DNA of 64,000 bases from Batkoa obscura (GCA_030770535.1 JASVEC010000010.1:1054001-1118000); one strand, 5' to 3'. Positions 44,125 to 55,114 are shown, counted from the first letter of the stretch. Notes: a model not told the origin generated them from the sequence alone. Numbers and translations: made by a program.

Positions 44125-44701
44125 TTTTGAAGGTTGTTGTATCTTAAAAGGGCTGATTTATTTATTGATTTTATTAAATAGATTAAGTTAATTACTTTAA
44201 AAAACAAAAAAAGAGTTTAAGATCAAGTTGAAAGTTTATGATGCTTGTTGGCTTAGTTTGATTACATTCTTTTTGTTACCTATAAAAGGAAAAAAATAAT
44301 ATCAAATTGTTAAATTGATCTGGAATCTATTAATAAAGCTACAATTAATTTTTATTGACTTTTAAAGAAGATAACACAATGGACTTAAGACGCTCTATTA
44401 GCTTGAAAAATAGCTAGAGAGACTAATTTATGACTGACTATGTACATTAAGTTTGGGTGTTGGAATTTAATTTATGGTATTTTATAACATAAAAGCATCA
44501 AAACATTGAAAAGATTTTAAATTAACATCTTTATTTGAAATAATTGTTAAAATAATACTATTTTAAAATTTAATTAATTGAAAATTAAGCTATTCATATA
44601 TTAATTTATTGTAATTAGATTAAATAATTTATTATTCTTATTTTAAATAATAACAACTAACGCGTTATTAATTCAATTTATTGTTAACTGAAATATCTTT
44701 A

Positions 44702-44796
44702 TGAGGATTTTTTTTTAACTTTACTCATAATCTTTCCACTCAAAAATAGTGCTTTGAAAATGCAAAAAGTGATAAAATAAAAGAAAAACGTCCTCT
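44702..44796 (-). mobile_element. MITE family 1 copy, degraded
   Basis: TGAGGATTTTTTTTTTAACT at the left, AAACGTCCTCT at the right, core CTCAAAAATAGTGCTT. Diverged ends; minus orientation. Confidence 0.75.
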
Positions 44797-44851
44797 TATC
44801 TTTTTTAGATAAAGTAAAGTTTGAAGGTATTAATAACAATTATTTTGAATA

Positions 44852-44946
44852 TGGAGATGTATTTTTTCAAGAATTTTATTAACAATCTTTGTACTCAAAT
44901 AGCGCTTGAAAAATGGAAAAGTAATGGAATCAAAAAAACACTCTCG
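44852..44946 (-). mobile_element. MITE family 1 copy
   Basis: TGGAGATGTATTTTTTCAAG at the left, AAACACTCTCG at the right, core CTCAAATAGCGCTT; TA on both sides. Minus orientation. Confidence 0.82.
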
Positions 44947-45118
44947 TATATTTGACTCAAAAACAATGTCAAATATTGTTTATAAATGAATATGTGTCAT
45001 TTGCTTTATCTAGTTTATTAATAGTTTTTTATTTCATACATTTTATGCTTTAGATTAAATAAGATAATTAATTTGATTGTAAGTGCTAGTATTATTCAAT
45101 TTAAGGTTAATTATTATA

Positions 45119-45374
45119 TGGGAATGTTTTTTAGTTATCACTCAAAACTTAGATATTAATTAATCAATATAGCTGTTGAAGTTGAAGCGTATGATGACAA
45201 ATGATAAAACTTATAGCCAATTATTTATTTTATTATGGCAATTTGAGGCTTATTGATTTAATTTTTATTTTAAAATAAACAGTTAACTAATACATAACTA
45301 AACTTAAATAATGTACCAGCCAATTAGTTTGTATTTAAAAAATACCAAAAGAGGAGGGTTGGTAAAAACGCCCT
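45119..45374 (-). mobile_element. MITE family 2 copy (256 bp)
   Basis: Inverted partner of 39781-40036, same length, with core stretches such as TTGAGGCTTATTGATTTAAT conserved. Left end TGGGAATGTTTTTTAG preceded by TA; the right end is degraded (AAAAACGCCCTT). Confidence 0.83.
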
Positions 45375-46451
45375 TGCTTATTTTAAGCTTGAGAGGTTAA
45401 AGTAAAAAATTTCTTTTGCTTATAAATATATATTTTAATACCACTATGGCTAATAAATTTTCGTATATTAATTAAACTTAACTAATTAACTTTTTAAAGT
45501 CATACTTTAAATTTAAAACAAATCAGCATGTAACTAATAACAATGTGCTTTTCAGTCCTCTAGTCTATTTATAGGGCCCATTACAAATTATTCTTTGCTA
45601 AGGAACTAATCTTACTTTCGTTGGGTTCTATTTTCATTGAATAGAGGATGGTGTAGTTTAGATATTTTATTTATGTTAATCCTTGTCTTTTTAGGGGCAG
45701 ATGTAGAAGGTAGACCTTTTTATCTTGGGTTTGCTCTCGTTTCCTTTAGTTTGTTTTGTTGCATGAGTAGGGCATTTAGGAATTTCAGTCTTTTCAAGAA
45801 GTTAAAAAACTTAATGATTTATATAATATCTATTTTATTTCAAGAAAACAATAGAAAACTTAAGGCTCTCATAAGAAAATCAGTATTTTAAATACAAAAA
45901 TAAGATACATTTAGCCTTGATATGAGTTTTACCCTTTTGACCAGAACACTTATACTATTCTTCCAATAAATGGAAATATCTTAATCATCCTTGCCTACTA
46001 ATGCTCTTTTTTAGCCTTTTCTAATTGATATGACTTGATTTCCTTTAATTTTTATGGTTTTATATTCATTCACTGACATTATCTGGGTTGTTATCAATTC
46101 TTAATATTAGAAATATGAGTTGTTAGGAAATAAATATAAAGCGTGTTTATAAAATTGTAAGATCAACCAAAGTTTAGTTACAAAATAAGCATCAGATGTC
46201 AAATTTTAATAAACAAGAAAAATAAATAAATACCATTCTTATGATTTAAAGTGATACTATTCATTTATGCTGATTGAAAATCTAAATACTTATTGTAATA
46301 TATGCTTTTCTTTTATTATGTTTGTTATTAGGCGTATTACATCTTCACTGTATTAAACCATACAAAAAATTAAAAGAGTATAAAATTAAAAATAATCAAG
46401 TACCATTACAAGAGAACTTCAAAATGTTAAAACTGAAAAAATGTTAATAAA

Positions 46452-46880
46452 TTAAACACATACATCAAAATCTTCATGCAAATTACAGCTAAAATTACTA
46501 AATTCGAGTTTCTTTTTATATCCTTTTTTAAATAGTAATTTTATGTAACTTCGGAGACTTTTCCTATTTCCTTTGGGACGATCAGCTGTAAATGTATAAG
46601 AATCTCAATATTCGTCTACAGGATCACATACTTGAACTACCATTCAAACTTGTGAACAACTCTTCAATTTAGTTTGATACCCGCTTTAAGAAGAAGTACT
46701 TCTTGGACCTGAACGATCGGTTTGAAGGTCCCACAACTGTCGTGCAATATAGTATTTACTACCAGCGGTACCTCTAGCTACACTTCTTATACTGCATGAA
46801 CAAACAGCATCCATACATTGACTTCTAGTTTTAAAAGCACAATTAACCTTCCATCTACGCAATATTACTAAGTTGCAAAA
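46452..46880 (-). pseudogene. Broken small secreted Cys-containing protein gene, copy 2
   Basis: Read on the minus strand, RRWKVNCAFKTRSQCMDAV, CSCSIRSVARGTAG, SGYQTKLKSCSQV and GNRKSLRSYIKLLFKKGY follow in order, with interruptions between them. The same order of motifs occurs in the relic at 24970-25362, so both descend from one gene family. No intact start or signal peptide is visible, and a composite MITE (46925-47114) sits immediately upstream. It has several breaks. Conservation of the Cys and Trp positions over otherwise random AT-rich DNA is the main evidence for coding ancestry. Family unknown. Confidence 0.5.
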
Positions 46881-46924
46881 ACAGTGAAACTTAAAAATTC
46901 TAATCAGAAAAAAGAGGATTTGTG

Positions 46925-47114
46925 GTTATCTGAATTAGTTTCATTATTTTATCCAATTTTTAAATATTTTTTTGTATTTCAAAAACTTCGCTTAAAAATT
47001 TTTATAAAATCAAATGGGAGTGTTTTTTTTGACTTCATTATTTTTTCCATTTTTAAGCGCTATTTAGGCGGAAAAATTATTAGTAGAATTCTTAAACACA
47101 AAAATACATCCCCA
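46925..47114 (+). mobile_element. Composite MITE (family 1 copy plus a 90-base lead segment)
   Basis: The inner MITE is 47015-47114 (TGGGAGTGTTTTTTTTGACT to ACATCCCCA, core TTAAGCGCTATTTAGG). The 90 bases before it (TCTGAATTAGTTTCATTATT onward) also occur, almost unchanged, before the copy at 50591. The whole 190 bases therefore appear to have moved or been copied as one unit. The open frame at 46884-47132 that crosses it is not a gene. Confidence 0.8.
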
Positions 47115-48639
47115 TATCTATTTCAGTATTAATGATATAGAATTTTTAAAAAACAAGTGGAGATATTTTAAGTGGTTTCCACTAATAATATCATAATGCT
47201 AAAAGTATTAATAATTGATGTTTAACATGCAATATTGATTTTTACATTGAGTTTTTTAAAAATGTGTGTTAGGACAAGATTTACTAAAACTAAAATATTA
47301 GCAGGCAAAAATCAAAGCAAAGCCTAAAACTATTAATAGTTTCATAAATTAAATATTGCTATGTAATTAATGAAATTGTACTTACATGACAACCTATAAT
47401 TTATGAAACTATCAAGCAATGTAAAAAAATGACTAGTATAGATGGATCCACCTAACAATCGACTTCAAAATCATAGCTTTTCTTTATAGTTAAAGAGCTA
47501 GTTTATCTTATTTCTTATCCCAATTGTTTGAACTTGTTAATGTTGTATATCTAATATCTGAAAAACAAAACTAGAATTTGGTTTGAACATTCTATTACTC
47601 CCTTATATCACTTATAGTGCCTTGTAGTGATTAGGATAAAGTTTCTGATAAACTACTGGAATGCATTCAACTGTTGTTTTAAATAAAATTATGCTAAATT
47701 GCCCCTTAATAATAAATAGCTTTTAAACAAGATGAGCTTTGATATTTTAATACCATATTCATGTTCTATTTTTTTACATATATATGTTATTAGTCTAATT
47801 AAAAAACCATACGTTATAGTAATAATTTTAGTATTTTATTTTTATTTTATAACACTTTAAATCCATCTTCCAATGACATATACTCTTTCACACCTTAAAA
47901 ACATTTTGACGTGACTACGTGGAGCTTTTACCCTTTATTTTTTGTCAGCTATTTGACTAAATAAATTTTGGACAAAAAGCTATAATTAGCTTTTCTCTCT
48001 AAAACTTAGTACTTAAATCCACTCTGGTAAAGATATGCAAGATATCCACTATACATCTTACTACAATTCAATAAGATTGATACTACAGGTATTCGCCAAG
48101 TTCATTTGACCCACTCATTATACGACTATTTCTTTTTTATATAAAAGGAGGACTTTAACCACTTTTTCTTAATTTCCCTTTTTGGAAAGTAATATATCTT
48201 GACGCCCAGAGCATTTGAACATAAAAATCATATTTAGACTCTCCCTTTGACTTACATTTTTTTATCTACCAAATGTAGGATATGGCCTTTTTTATCCGCT
48301 ATAGAACTAATGATTTTTCTTTTTTAATAGCTACGCTTTATCATGAAGATATAATATTTACCTCGAGCCTATAGTATCCTATTAGGTTTTCTCTGATTTC
48401 CAATAATTAATGTACAAAGAGCTATAGTTTACACCGATTTTGCTGCAACAACCCTCTCTTTACAGAATTCAATAAATCCTTTATAATATTAAAATATAAT
48501 ATATAAAATATTTGTAAAATTATAAATATAATGCTTTGAAACGAATATTATAAAGCAAAACTTTGATAATGACAATAATAAAGATAAAAATTACAGTTTT
48601 CAGAACATACTAATTTATTGTATTTTAGGAGCTCATAGC
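47115..48639. other. Intergenic region, nothing recognised
   Basis: About 1.5 kb. A good TATATAAAAGG near 48138 has no convincing gene after it. No MITE copy, no frame with family similarity on either strand. Confidence 0.45.
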
Positions 48640-49494
48640 TTAATGAGTTCTACAGGTCGAGTTACATTCCTCAATGCTAGTAAAAGCAAGACATCCACCA
48701 CAGCCACCATAAACGTCTTCAACACATTTGCCTTTAGATGGATCAAAATGATAAGATGGGAAAGCTCCACGACACATTCCGGAGTCAGTTTTGATGTAAC
48801 ATTTTCTATCAAATTTGACTAAAGGATTGAAGATTACATCTGGAATTTCAACTTTGCAAGATTCTTGAGAGAAAGAGCTATTAGTTTTGGGTTCTTCTTT
48901 TTTGGCTGGTTGACTGTTCTTTTTTACACATGAGCTTTCACATTCTTGCATGCTGCCAAATACGGAGCAACCATCAGCACAACCACCAAACATACCTTTG
49001 ATACATTTGTTTTGTTTCAAGTCAAAGTGATAGGAAGAGAAGGCAGCACGACACATACCAGATTCAGTTTTAATAAAACATTTATCATCTAATTTGTTCA
49101 ACTCAGCTGATAGATTTTTAGGCTTATTTACTTTGCAAGAGTCTTGACGTTCTTCTTCTATTGGTTTGATTTGAGCAGCTGGCTGGCTAATGTTTTTAAC
49201 ACAGATGCCTTCACACTCTTTCATGCTACTGAAAGCAAGACATCCATCATCACAGCCTCCATGAAGTCTTTTGACACATTTACCAGTATCTTGATTAAAG
49301 TGATAAGATGGGAAACCAGCACGACACATACCAGATCGAGTTTTAATAAAGCATCTATCATCTAAATTTTCGTATTGAGGGTTGTTACTAGTTTTGATTA
49401 CTTTACAGTCCTTTTGACTAAAATTAGTTAATCTTTGAGAGCTACTTACAGCTAATAAGGCGAATAAAGTTAAAGTTCTAAGTACACTATTCAT
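48640..49494 (-). CDS. Secreted triple Kunitz/BPTI-type protein with an added cysteine pair (284 aa)
   Basis: Single exon; signal peptide up to about residue 19 (LFALLAVSSS). Three modules of about 70 residues follow. Each has the exact Kunitz cysteine spacing C-x8-C-x15-C-x7-C-x12-C-x3-C: Cys48, 57, 73, 81, 94, 98; then Cys139, 148, 164, 172, 185, 189; then Cys232, 241, 257, 265, 277, 281 (the last with x11 instead of x12). The P1 position after the second Cys is Arg in all three (GMCRAG, GMCRAA, GMCRGA), predicting inhibition of trypsin-like proteases. Each module also has one Cys about 18 residues upstream (30, 120, 213) and one just after the fourth Kunitz Cys (85, 176, 268), perhaps a fourth disulfide. 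Linkers are Lys/Gln/Pro-rich. Kunitz domains are rare in fungi; target unknown. Confidence 0.88.
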   Translation of the reverse strand: MNSVLRTLTLFALLAVSSSQRLTNFSQKDCKVIKTSNNPQYENLDDRCFIKTRSGMCRAGFPSYHFNQDTGKCVKRLHGGCDDGCLAFSSMKECEGICVKNISQPAAQIKPIEEERQDSCKVNKPKNLSAELNKLDDKCFIKTESGMCRAAFSSYHFDLKQNKCIKGMFGGCADGCSVFGSMQECESSCVKKNSQPAKKEEPKTNSSFSQESCKVEIPDVIFNPLVKFDRKCYIKTDSGMCRGAFPSYHFDPSKGKCVEDVYGGCGGCLAFTSIEECNSTCRTH

Positions 49495-50496
49495 GTTTAA
49501 TTCTATAAATGTCTAAAATTTGTATTATTTTATATAATATAATATAATTGTTTTTTTGAATATTATATGTTCATTTTATCTGTTTATATATCCATCAAAA
49601 TCCTTATTTTTGCTCACTCCGATCAATGTCTGACTTTTATAAAAACCTTGGCTCAAGTAATCCAGTAACTTTCGTCACTATTAAAGAACTATAATAAGTT
49701 TCGATCATTATACTTTATTTATAATTTGGCCAAAAATCAAATAGAGTTCCGAGTAAGAACTTAAAAGTGAAAAATAATAAACTTAAAGCGTCATTTTTGA
49801 ACTTCTTTCTATATTTGTGTTTATTCTGTAGCTGTTATGCTTAGTATGTCATTTAATATTGGCAACCTCATATTAATTAATGTAAAATTAAAGTGTTATA
49901 GTTTATTGATTCAACGAGTTCTTTAAACTATATTTAATAGATATTAATAGACTTTATATTATTAATTCTTAGTAAAAACAATAAACCTATGTTATTTAAA
50001 TTCAATTCATACATTTTTAATTGGTATAAAGTTGCTTTAATAAACTAAGGTTGTAAATGTCATATGTGTTCTTTGATACAAAGTATCTTTTATAGATAAA
50101 TGATATGTTATAATTTCTTAAAACCATGTAATGTTATTAACAAACTACATTCACTTATTTTGAAAGACTCTTCTGAAATCCTAGACCAAGTGTTTATTGC
50201 TTTCACATTTCAGTATTCTAGCTATTTAGAATAGTGATTTAATAACAAGTCTCAATAAAAAGATTACTAATTAGAAAATGTCGGGTACGGATACTTACTT
50301 TGCTCTAAACTTGGTTACGCAACTTAATATTCTATAAATGATAATGTCAACAATTACAATGACTAAAATTTTATATGTTATTAATAATAAACACTAGTTA
50401 ATTATTAGTAGCTTTGTCTTTGTCAAGTACTATTTTTCAACTAATACAATTGATTTTTAATTATCGTGGTGCCCTTACCAAACATGATTTAAATAT

Positions 50497-50686
50497 TAGG
50501 GATGTCTGAATTAGTTTCATTATTTTATCCAATTTTTAAATATTTTTTTGTATTTCAAAAACTTCGCTTAAAAAATTTTATAAAATCAAATGGGAGTGTT
50601 TTTTTGACTTCATTATTTTTTCCATTTTTAAGCGCTATTTAAGCGGAAAAGTTAGTAAAATTCTTAAACACAAAAATACATCCCTA
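50497..50686 (+). mobile_element. Composite MITE (outer ends TAGGGATGT / ACATCCCTA)
   Basis: Outer termini form an inverted repeat (TAGGGATGT at the left, ACATCCCTA at the right). The lead segment itself looks like the diverged left half of a family 1 MITE (TTCATTATTTTATCCAATTT), and a second family 1 copy starts at 50591 (TGGGAGTG, core TTAAGCGCTATTTAAG). Same structure as 46925-47114. Confidence 0.82.
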
Positions 50687-51073
50687 AATTTTTTATTAAA
50701 ACAAAAGTACCCTGACATAGTTCTAAATCATTCTATTGTAGTTCATAATCTAAGTTAGTTGAATTTCTACTAGATCTTAAATACATATTCTCATAAGACT
50801 TTATTGAGAAACATTTATTATTGTCTGTTTTATAACCAACATTGTAGATTTGCTATCAAATAAATAAACTAATTTAATGTTACAATTACATTATCAATAT
50901 ATTGCCAAGTTAATAAATAGTTGCATGTGAGGGATTGGTTAGCACCAAAACTATGACTAACCATCTCTATATAGTACAAATAATATAATAATAGTTTTTA
51001 CATATTATTACAATTACTTGTTCTTTGACTATTTATTAACTTAACTATTAATGACTTAAGTAATCTTAACATT

Positions 51074-51173
51074 TGGGGATGTTTTTTTTGATTTCATTAT
51101 TTTTCCATTTTTTAAGCGCTATTTGAGTAGAAAGATTGTTAGTAAAATTCTTAAACACAAAAAAACATCTCCA
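51074..51173 (+). mobile_element. MITE family 1 copy
   Basis: TGGGGATGTTTTTTTTGATT at the left, AAACATCTCCA at the right, core TTAAGCGCTATTTGAG. One of the best preserved copies. Confidence 0.88.
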
Positions 51174-51316
51174 CTTAATAATCTGTTTCTGTCATTTAAC
51201 AAACTACTTGCTTAGTGAATATTGAAAACTTTAAATGCTCTATGTTTTCGTAAGGTAAGCTGGGATTGATCTTTTAATTTTTCTGTTTTCTATAGACTCT
51301 ATGACTCTAATTGGAA

Positions 51317-52957
51317 TTATATCGCTTTTTTTGATGTATCGGATATTGGATAACAATATATTTTATTGATATGTTTAATAAGGTGTAAATACTTCTTAAT
51401 GCCCTGCATCTCTATTATTCTTTTTGTATTTTTGTTTCTTTTATACTTTTTAAAAATTATATCTGTTTTCCCATTATTACTAGTCGAGTTATTAATTTTA
51501 TTATGCTCGCAAATAAAAGCCTCAAATCTTGAAATTAATTGATCGATATCTTCTATTTTCCTTAATACTTCAAAACTACTTTTCCATTTTGAAAAGTTTC
51601 CAAAATGTCCATCAACTATACTTTTTCCATGATGCTCAGTAAAAAAATTAAGATTAACATTCAAACTACTATTTATTTTATGAATTTGTTTAAACATATG
51701 GGGCTGTTTTTTTTAGTTTCATTATTTTTCCATTTTTTAAGCGCTATTTATGTGGAAAAATTGTCAGTAAAATTCTTAAATACAAAAATACATCCCCATA
51801 TAGTGTAGAAACTCTTGGGATCTAAAATGATTTCCTGTATCTGCCCATATATTAATTTTTGTAAACTTTTTAAATAGAAGCTCTGTAGAGATCAAATTGA
51901 TTAAACAATCTCCTGCATATGCTGAATCATGATTCAATATTTCAGATAAATAATCAAAGTAAGCTTTGCCTATTGTTTTATCATCTTTTAAATATAATAC
52001 ACCAAAGCCTAATACTGATATAGCTTGTTTATTATAATGATCTAGATTTATTGAATCTGGTCTTGTTCCTATTTCCATATTTTATTTAAAATCCAAAACT
52101 ATTATACAACTTTTGTTATTTAATTTTTTAATAGTTTCATTAAATGTGTTTTTTTGAGTATCAACACAGAATTTATGTAATTTATATAATTTTTCTTCTT
52201 CGTTGAAAATTTCTTCTATCTCTGTTTTGTTTTTTGCTGTATTTATTTTATTTTCAAATAACTTTTTTCTAACTGTATACTGAGCACATATATTACATAG
52301 ATCCGTTATTCTTGCTGGATTTTTGAAATTACTTGGTATATATTTAAAGAACGTTGACCTAGCTACTGCTTTATCTCTTAGATCATTCAAATATTTACTA
52401 TATATCATTCTTCTACTTTTATTTAATATATATATATTATCTGATGAATATTTACTATCGTTATTTTTTTTATTAAATCTTGATGAAATAGTTGAATCAT
52501 TTAGTAAATATTGTATGATAGTTTCAATTTGGTCATCTTTAATTTTTTTTGTATTTTTAATAATAGGTTGTAATGTTGATATTTTATTATTATTACTTGT
52601 TTTTGAATAATCATATTGATTTCTATTTATATTAAACCCAAAACTCTTGCATTCATCAAAAGAATATACTGAAGCTATAGTTGATAATAACGCTACTTGC
52701 TGACTTTTGTTTCCTGTTTCCCTTAAAGCACTAATTTTATACATTACTTGATTAAGTTTATTATTATCGATAGTAAACTTTGATAATATATCTTTTCTTT
52801 GTTTTGTTCTATTATAAAATTCCATAAACCTTGGGTTGTTATAAGTAGCTCTTAAAATTGATGTAAATGAATTACAATGTTTATATTGTGTACTCCTCCC
52901 TATTGTATTGAAGTTTTCAAAAATTCCATTTCGAAGTTTAGTTATGAAAGTTTGCAT
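51317..52957 (-). mobile_element. Broken DNA-transposon transposase-like gene interrupted by a MITE
   Basis: Minus-strand coding relic in three blocks: 52957-52082, 52078-51800 and 51697-51317. The N-terminal block is Lys/Asn-rich with CNICAQYTVRKK and ends IIVLDFK. The second has GFGVLYLKDDKTIGKAYFDY and INIWADTGNHFRSQEFLHY. The third starts soon after with NFFTEHHGKSIVDGHFGNFS. The Asp in VLDFK, the Asp in WADTG and the acidic residue in the HGKSxxDGxFG region look like the DDE/D triad of an RNase H-fold transposase. I do not know the superfamily name. The MITE at 51699-51798 separates the second and third blocks, and there is one further interruption, so the element is dead. I could not find its terminal repeats. 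Confidence 0.65.
51699..51798 (+). mobile_element. MITE family 1 copy nested in the transposase-like gene
   Basis: TGGGGCTGTTTTTTTTAGTT at the left, ATACATCCCCA at the right, core TTAAGCGCTATTTATG, and a clean TA target duplication on both sides (51697-51698 and 51799-51800). It splits a coding region, which fixes both its ends and its 2 bp target duplication. Confidence 0.92.
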
Positions 52958-53781
52958 TTTATTTTTATTTCAACAAAAAATAAAGTCAAATAACCCTATT
53001 TATATAATTATGTATTTATATAATTATATAATCATATAGTTATATATTATATATCTGTTAAATATCTAACAGAACTAACATAAAATACATAGTTAGGAAA
53101 ATTAGCTATTTAAGAAAAGGAAACAATTAAAATAAGTTTTAAATAGAGACATTTAATTTTAGGCTTTTTAGATTTAACCGTTATATTGGACACAAACTTG
53201 AAATTTTAAATTTGGATTAATTTCTAAGTAGATTCTGAAACCAATTAGGACAGCCCCATATAAAGATGTTTTTTTGATAAAGATTCATTGGCATTTTTTC
53301 CAGTCAATAACATTTAAAAATAAAATAAAATAAAATAATCAAGACACATCTATTATTTGAAATTGGTTTTTGCTTTTATTTTTATAAAATGTCAAATCTA
53401 AATTCAACTGCTTTTAATTTATGTCTTAAATTTTTTAACTTATGGGGGTGTTTTTTTGACTTCATTACTTTTTCCATCTTTTAAGCGCTATTTTGGTAGA
53501 AAAATTGTTAGTAAAATTCTTAAATACAAAAGTATATCTTCTTATTATAAATCAATTATTAATTTTAATTTTAATTTTTTTTATTATAGTTCAAATAACA
53601 ATAAAATGCTTTAAACTTTTATTTTTTTTAGACCATTTAATTAATAGTTATTTACATTTTTAAACATTATTAAAACTTCATTGTTATTATTTATAAATTT
53701 TCCGAATTTCTTAAATAACTATTAAAATAACAATTAATATAATGTCTTATAATATTAGAAAAACTTAACACTACTTTATAT
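52958..53781. other. Intergenic region with one MITE
   Basis: AT-rich, with low-complexity TATATAATTA runs near 53005-53055 and the MITE at 53443. A faint MITE-like fragment near 53255-53300 was not called. No gene seen. Confidence 0.45.
53443..53542 (+). mobile_element. MITE family 1 copy
   Basis: TGGGGGTGTTTTTTTGACTT at the left, preceded by TA; right end degraded (AAGTATATCTTCT); core TTAAGCGCTATTTTGG. Confidence 0.82.
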
Positions 53782-54591
53782 TGTGAAATATCGCCGTCAC
53801 CCCCATGGTTAATTATAGCATAACAATCGCCTAAGCTGTTGTGTTCTCGAGTCCAGAGAAAATCAGTCCCACGTTCTTAGTTTGATTTGATATGAGAATT
53901 TCTATCTTCGTCTCAAAGAATATTCTCCCGTCGTTTTGATATTTATACTTATCGGAGTATAAAAGAGATTCTAAAACATAATAGCTCGAGGCTTTTTAAC
54001 TGAATTATTTCCTGATGTTTTATCTTTAATAAAGCTATTAAATCCTTATGATAATATTCTACGTAGACTTTATAGTATTATTATCTATTCTATTTGTCTT
54101 ATATAGTCTGTGAAATATCGCTTTGTCAGTCCCATGGTTAATTATAACATAACAATCGCCTAAGCTGTTGTGTTCTCGAGTTCAGAGAAAATCAATCCCA
54201 CGTTCTTAGTTTGATTTGTTATGAGAATTTCTAGCTCCATCCAAAAGAATATTATCCTCTCATTTTGATATTTATACTTTTCAGAGTATAAAAGAGTTTA
54301 CAGAGTATAGTAGTTCGAGGCTTTTTGACTGAATTATTCCCTGATATCTTGAACATTTAATAAAGCCACTAAGTTTTCTTAATAGTATTTTACGTAGATT
54401 TTACATTAGTGTTGTCTATTCTATTTGTCTTATATAGCTTGTAACCTATTACGTGCTATTCCTCATAATCCAAGTCTATCTTAGTCACATAAACTAAGAC
54501 CTTTCGGCTTATAGTGTAGTCAACCCAGCAATAGCTGTTCTTGACTCCAAACCCTGAATACCAGACTTCACATAGTCCATAGCCTATTACA
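53782..54591. mobile_element. Solo-LTR-like fossil (810 bp) with an internal duplication
   Basis: Begins TGTGAAATATCG and ends CCTATTACA, that is TG...CA with short inverted ends, and is bounded on both sides by TTATAT, a fitting target duplication. Inside, a unit of 327 bases (53782-54108) is repeated at 54109-54438, followed by a 153-base unique tail. Each unit has a TATAAAAGAG box and an AATAAAGC signal, as in the promoter and poly(A) parts of a retrotransposon LTR. The two units differ by roughly 10-20% by eye, so the duplication is not recent. No internal retrotransposon genes are nearby. Family not determined; LTR identity is inferred from structure only. Confidence 0.55.
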
Positions 54592-54596
54592 TTATA

Positions 54597-54639
54597 TGGG
54601 GGTGTTTTTTTTGACTTCATTATTTTTTCCATTTTTTAA
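54597..54639 (+). mobile_element. Truncated MITE family 1 copy at the LTR edge
   Basis: Left end TGGGGGTGTTTTTTTTGACT and CATTATTTTTTCC are present, then the similarity stops. It starts inside the target duplication of the LTR fossil, so it inserted after the LTR. Confidence 0.75.
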
Positions 54640-55114
54640 ATAAAAAATATCTAATCAGTATAGCTTATCAAACATTAAATATTAAATATTTACTAAATTA
54701 TCAAGGATAAAAACTATTTATTTACAAAAACCGCATTTTTTTAAAGTGTTTAAGAGTTTACTTTTTTACACATATTTTTAATTTCAGCCATTTTTATTTA
54801 TATATAAATAATACTTATAAATAAAGTAAATTTTAGAAATATAAAATATTCACATTACTAATTTTTTATAGCTAATATTTTTTGTTAGCTTTATAGATTA
54901 TTTTTAAAAAATGTTATGAGATAGAACAATAAAAATTTAGTAAGTTTTTTATATTTAGAAGTTATAATTTTGTTTTTTTGTTAATTTAATTGTGTAATTT
55001 TTTGATAACATGTTCATTGTATTGTTTATCTTTTTAGTATCAAATAATTAAAAACTAGTTAATTAATCAATTTTATAATAAAAATGTTTATTTTATTTTA
55101 TTTTTAATAAAATA

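Larger units (their letters stand above)
44125..46451. other. Repeat-rich intergenic region
   Basis: About 2.3 kb with MITE family 1 copies at 44702 and 44852 and a MITE family 2 copy at 45119. An open frame at 45673-45891 (MLILVFLGADVEG onward) ends in NNRKLKALIRKSVF, slightly like the tail of the broken secreted family, but it is too short and too weak to call. Confidence 0.45.
49495..51316. other. Repeat-rich intergenic region
   Basis: About 1.8 kb. A TATATAAA box near 49583-49592 lies 90-95 bases before the Kunitz ATG. Contains the composite MITE at 50497 and a MITE copy at 51074. No other gene recognised. Confidence 0.5.

Noticed and set aside
45673-45891. Hydrophobic-start open frame ending NNRKLKALIRKSVF
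   Set aside because: The tail slightly resembles the broken secreted family, but the rest does not align and no conserved Cys/Trp pattern is present; too weak to call.
46884-47132. Open frame across the composite MITE
   Set aside because: Product is read from repeat sequence and partly antisense to the broken secreted gene.
48138-48620. Strong TATA-like box with possible downstream gene
   Set aside because: No open frame with signal peptide, conserved motif or splice pattern follows it on either strand.
53255-53300. Faint MITE-like fragment
   Set aside because: Only short T-rich similarity to the left half of family 1; could be chance in such AT-rich DNA.
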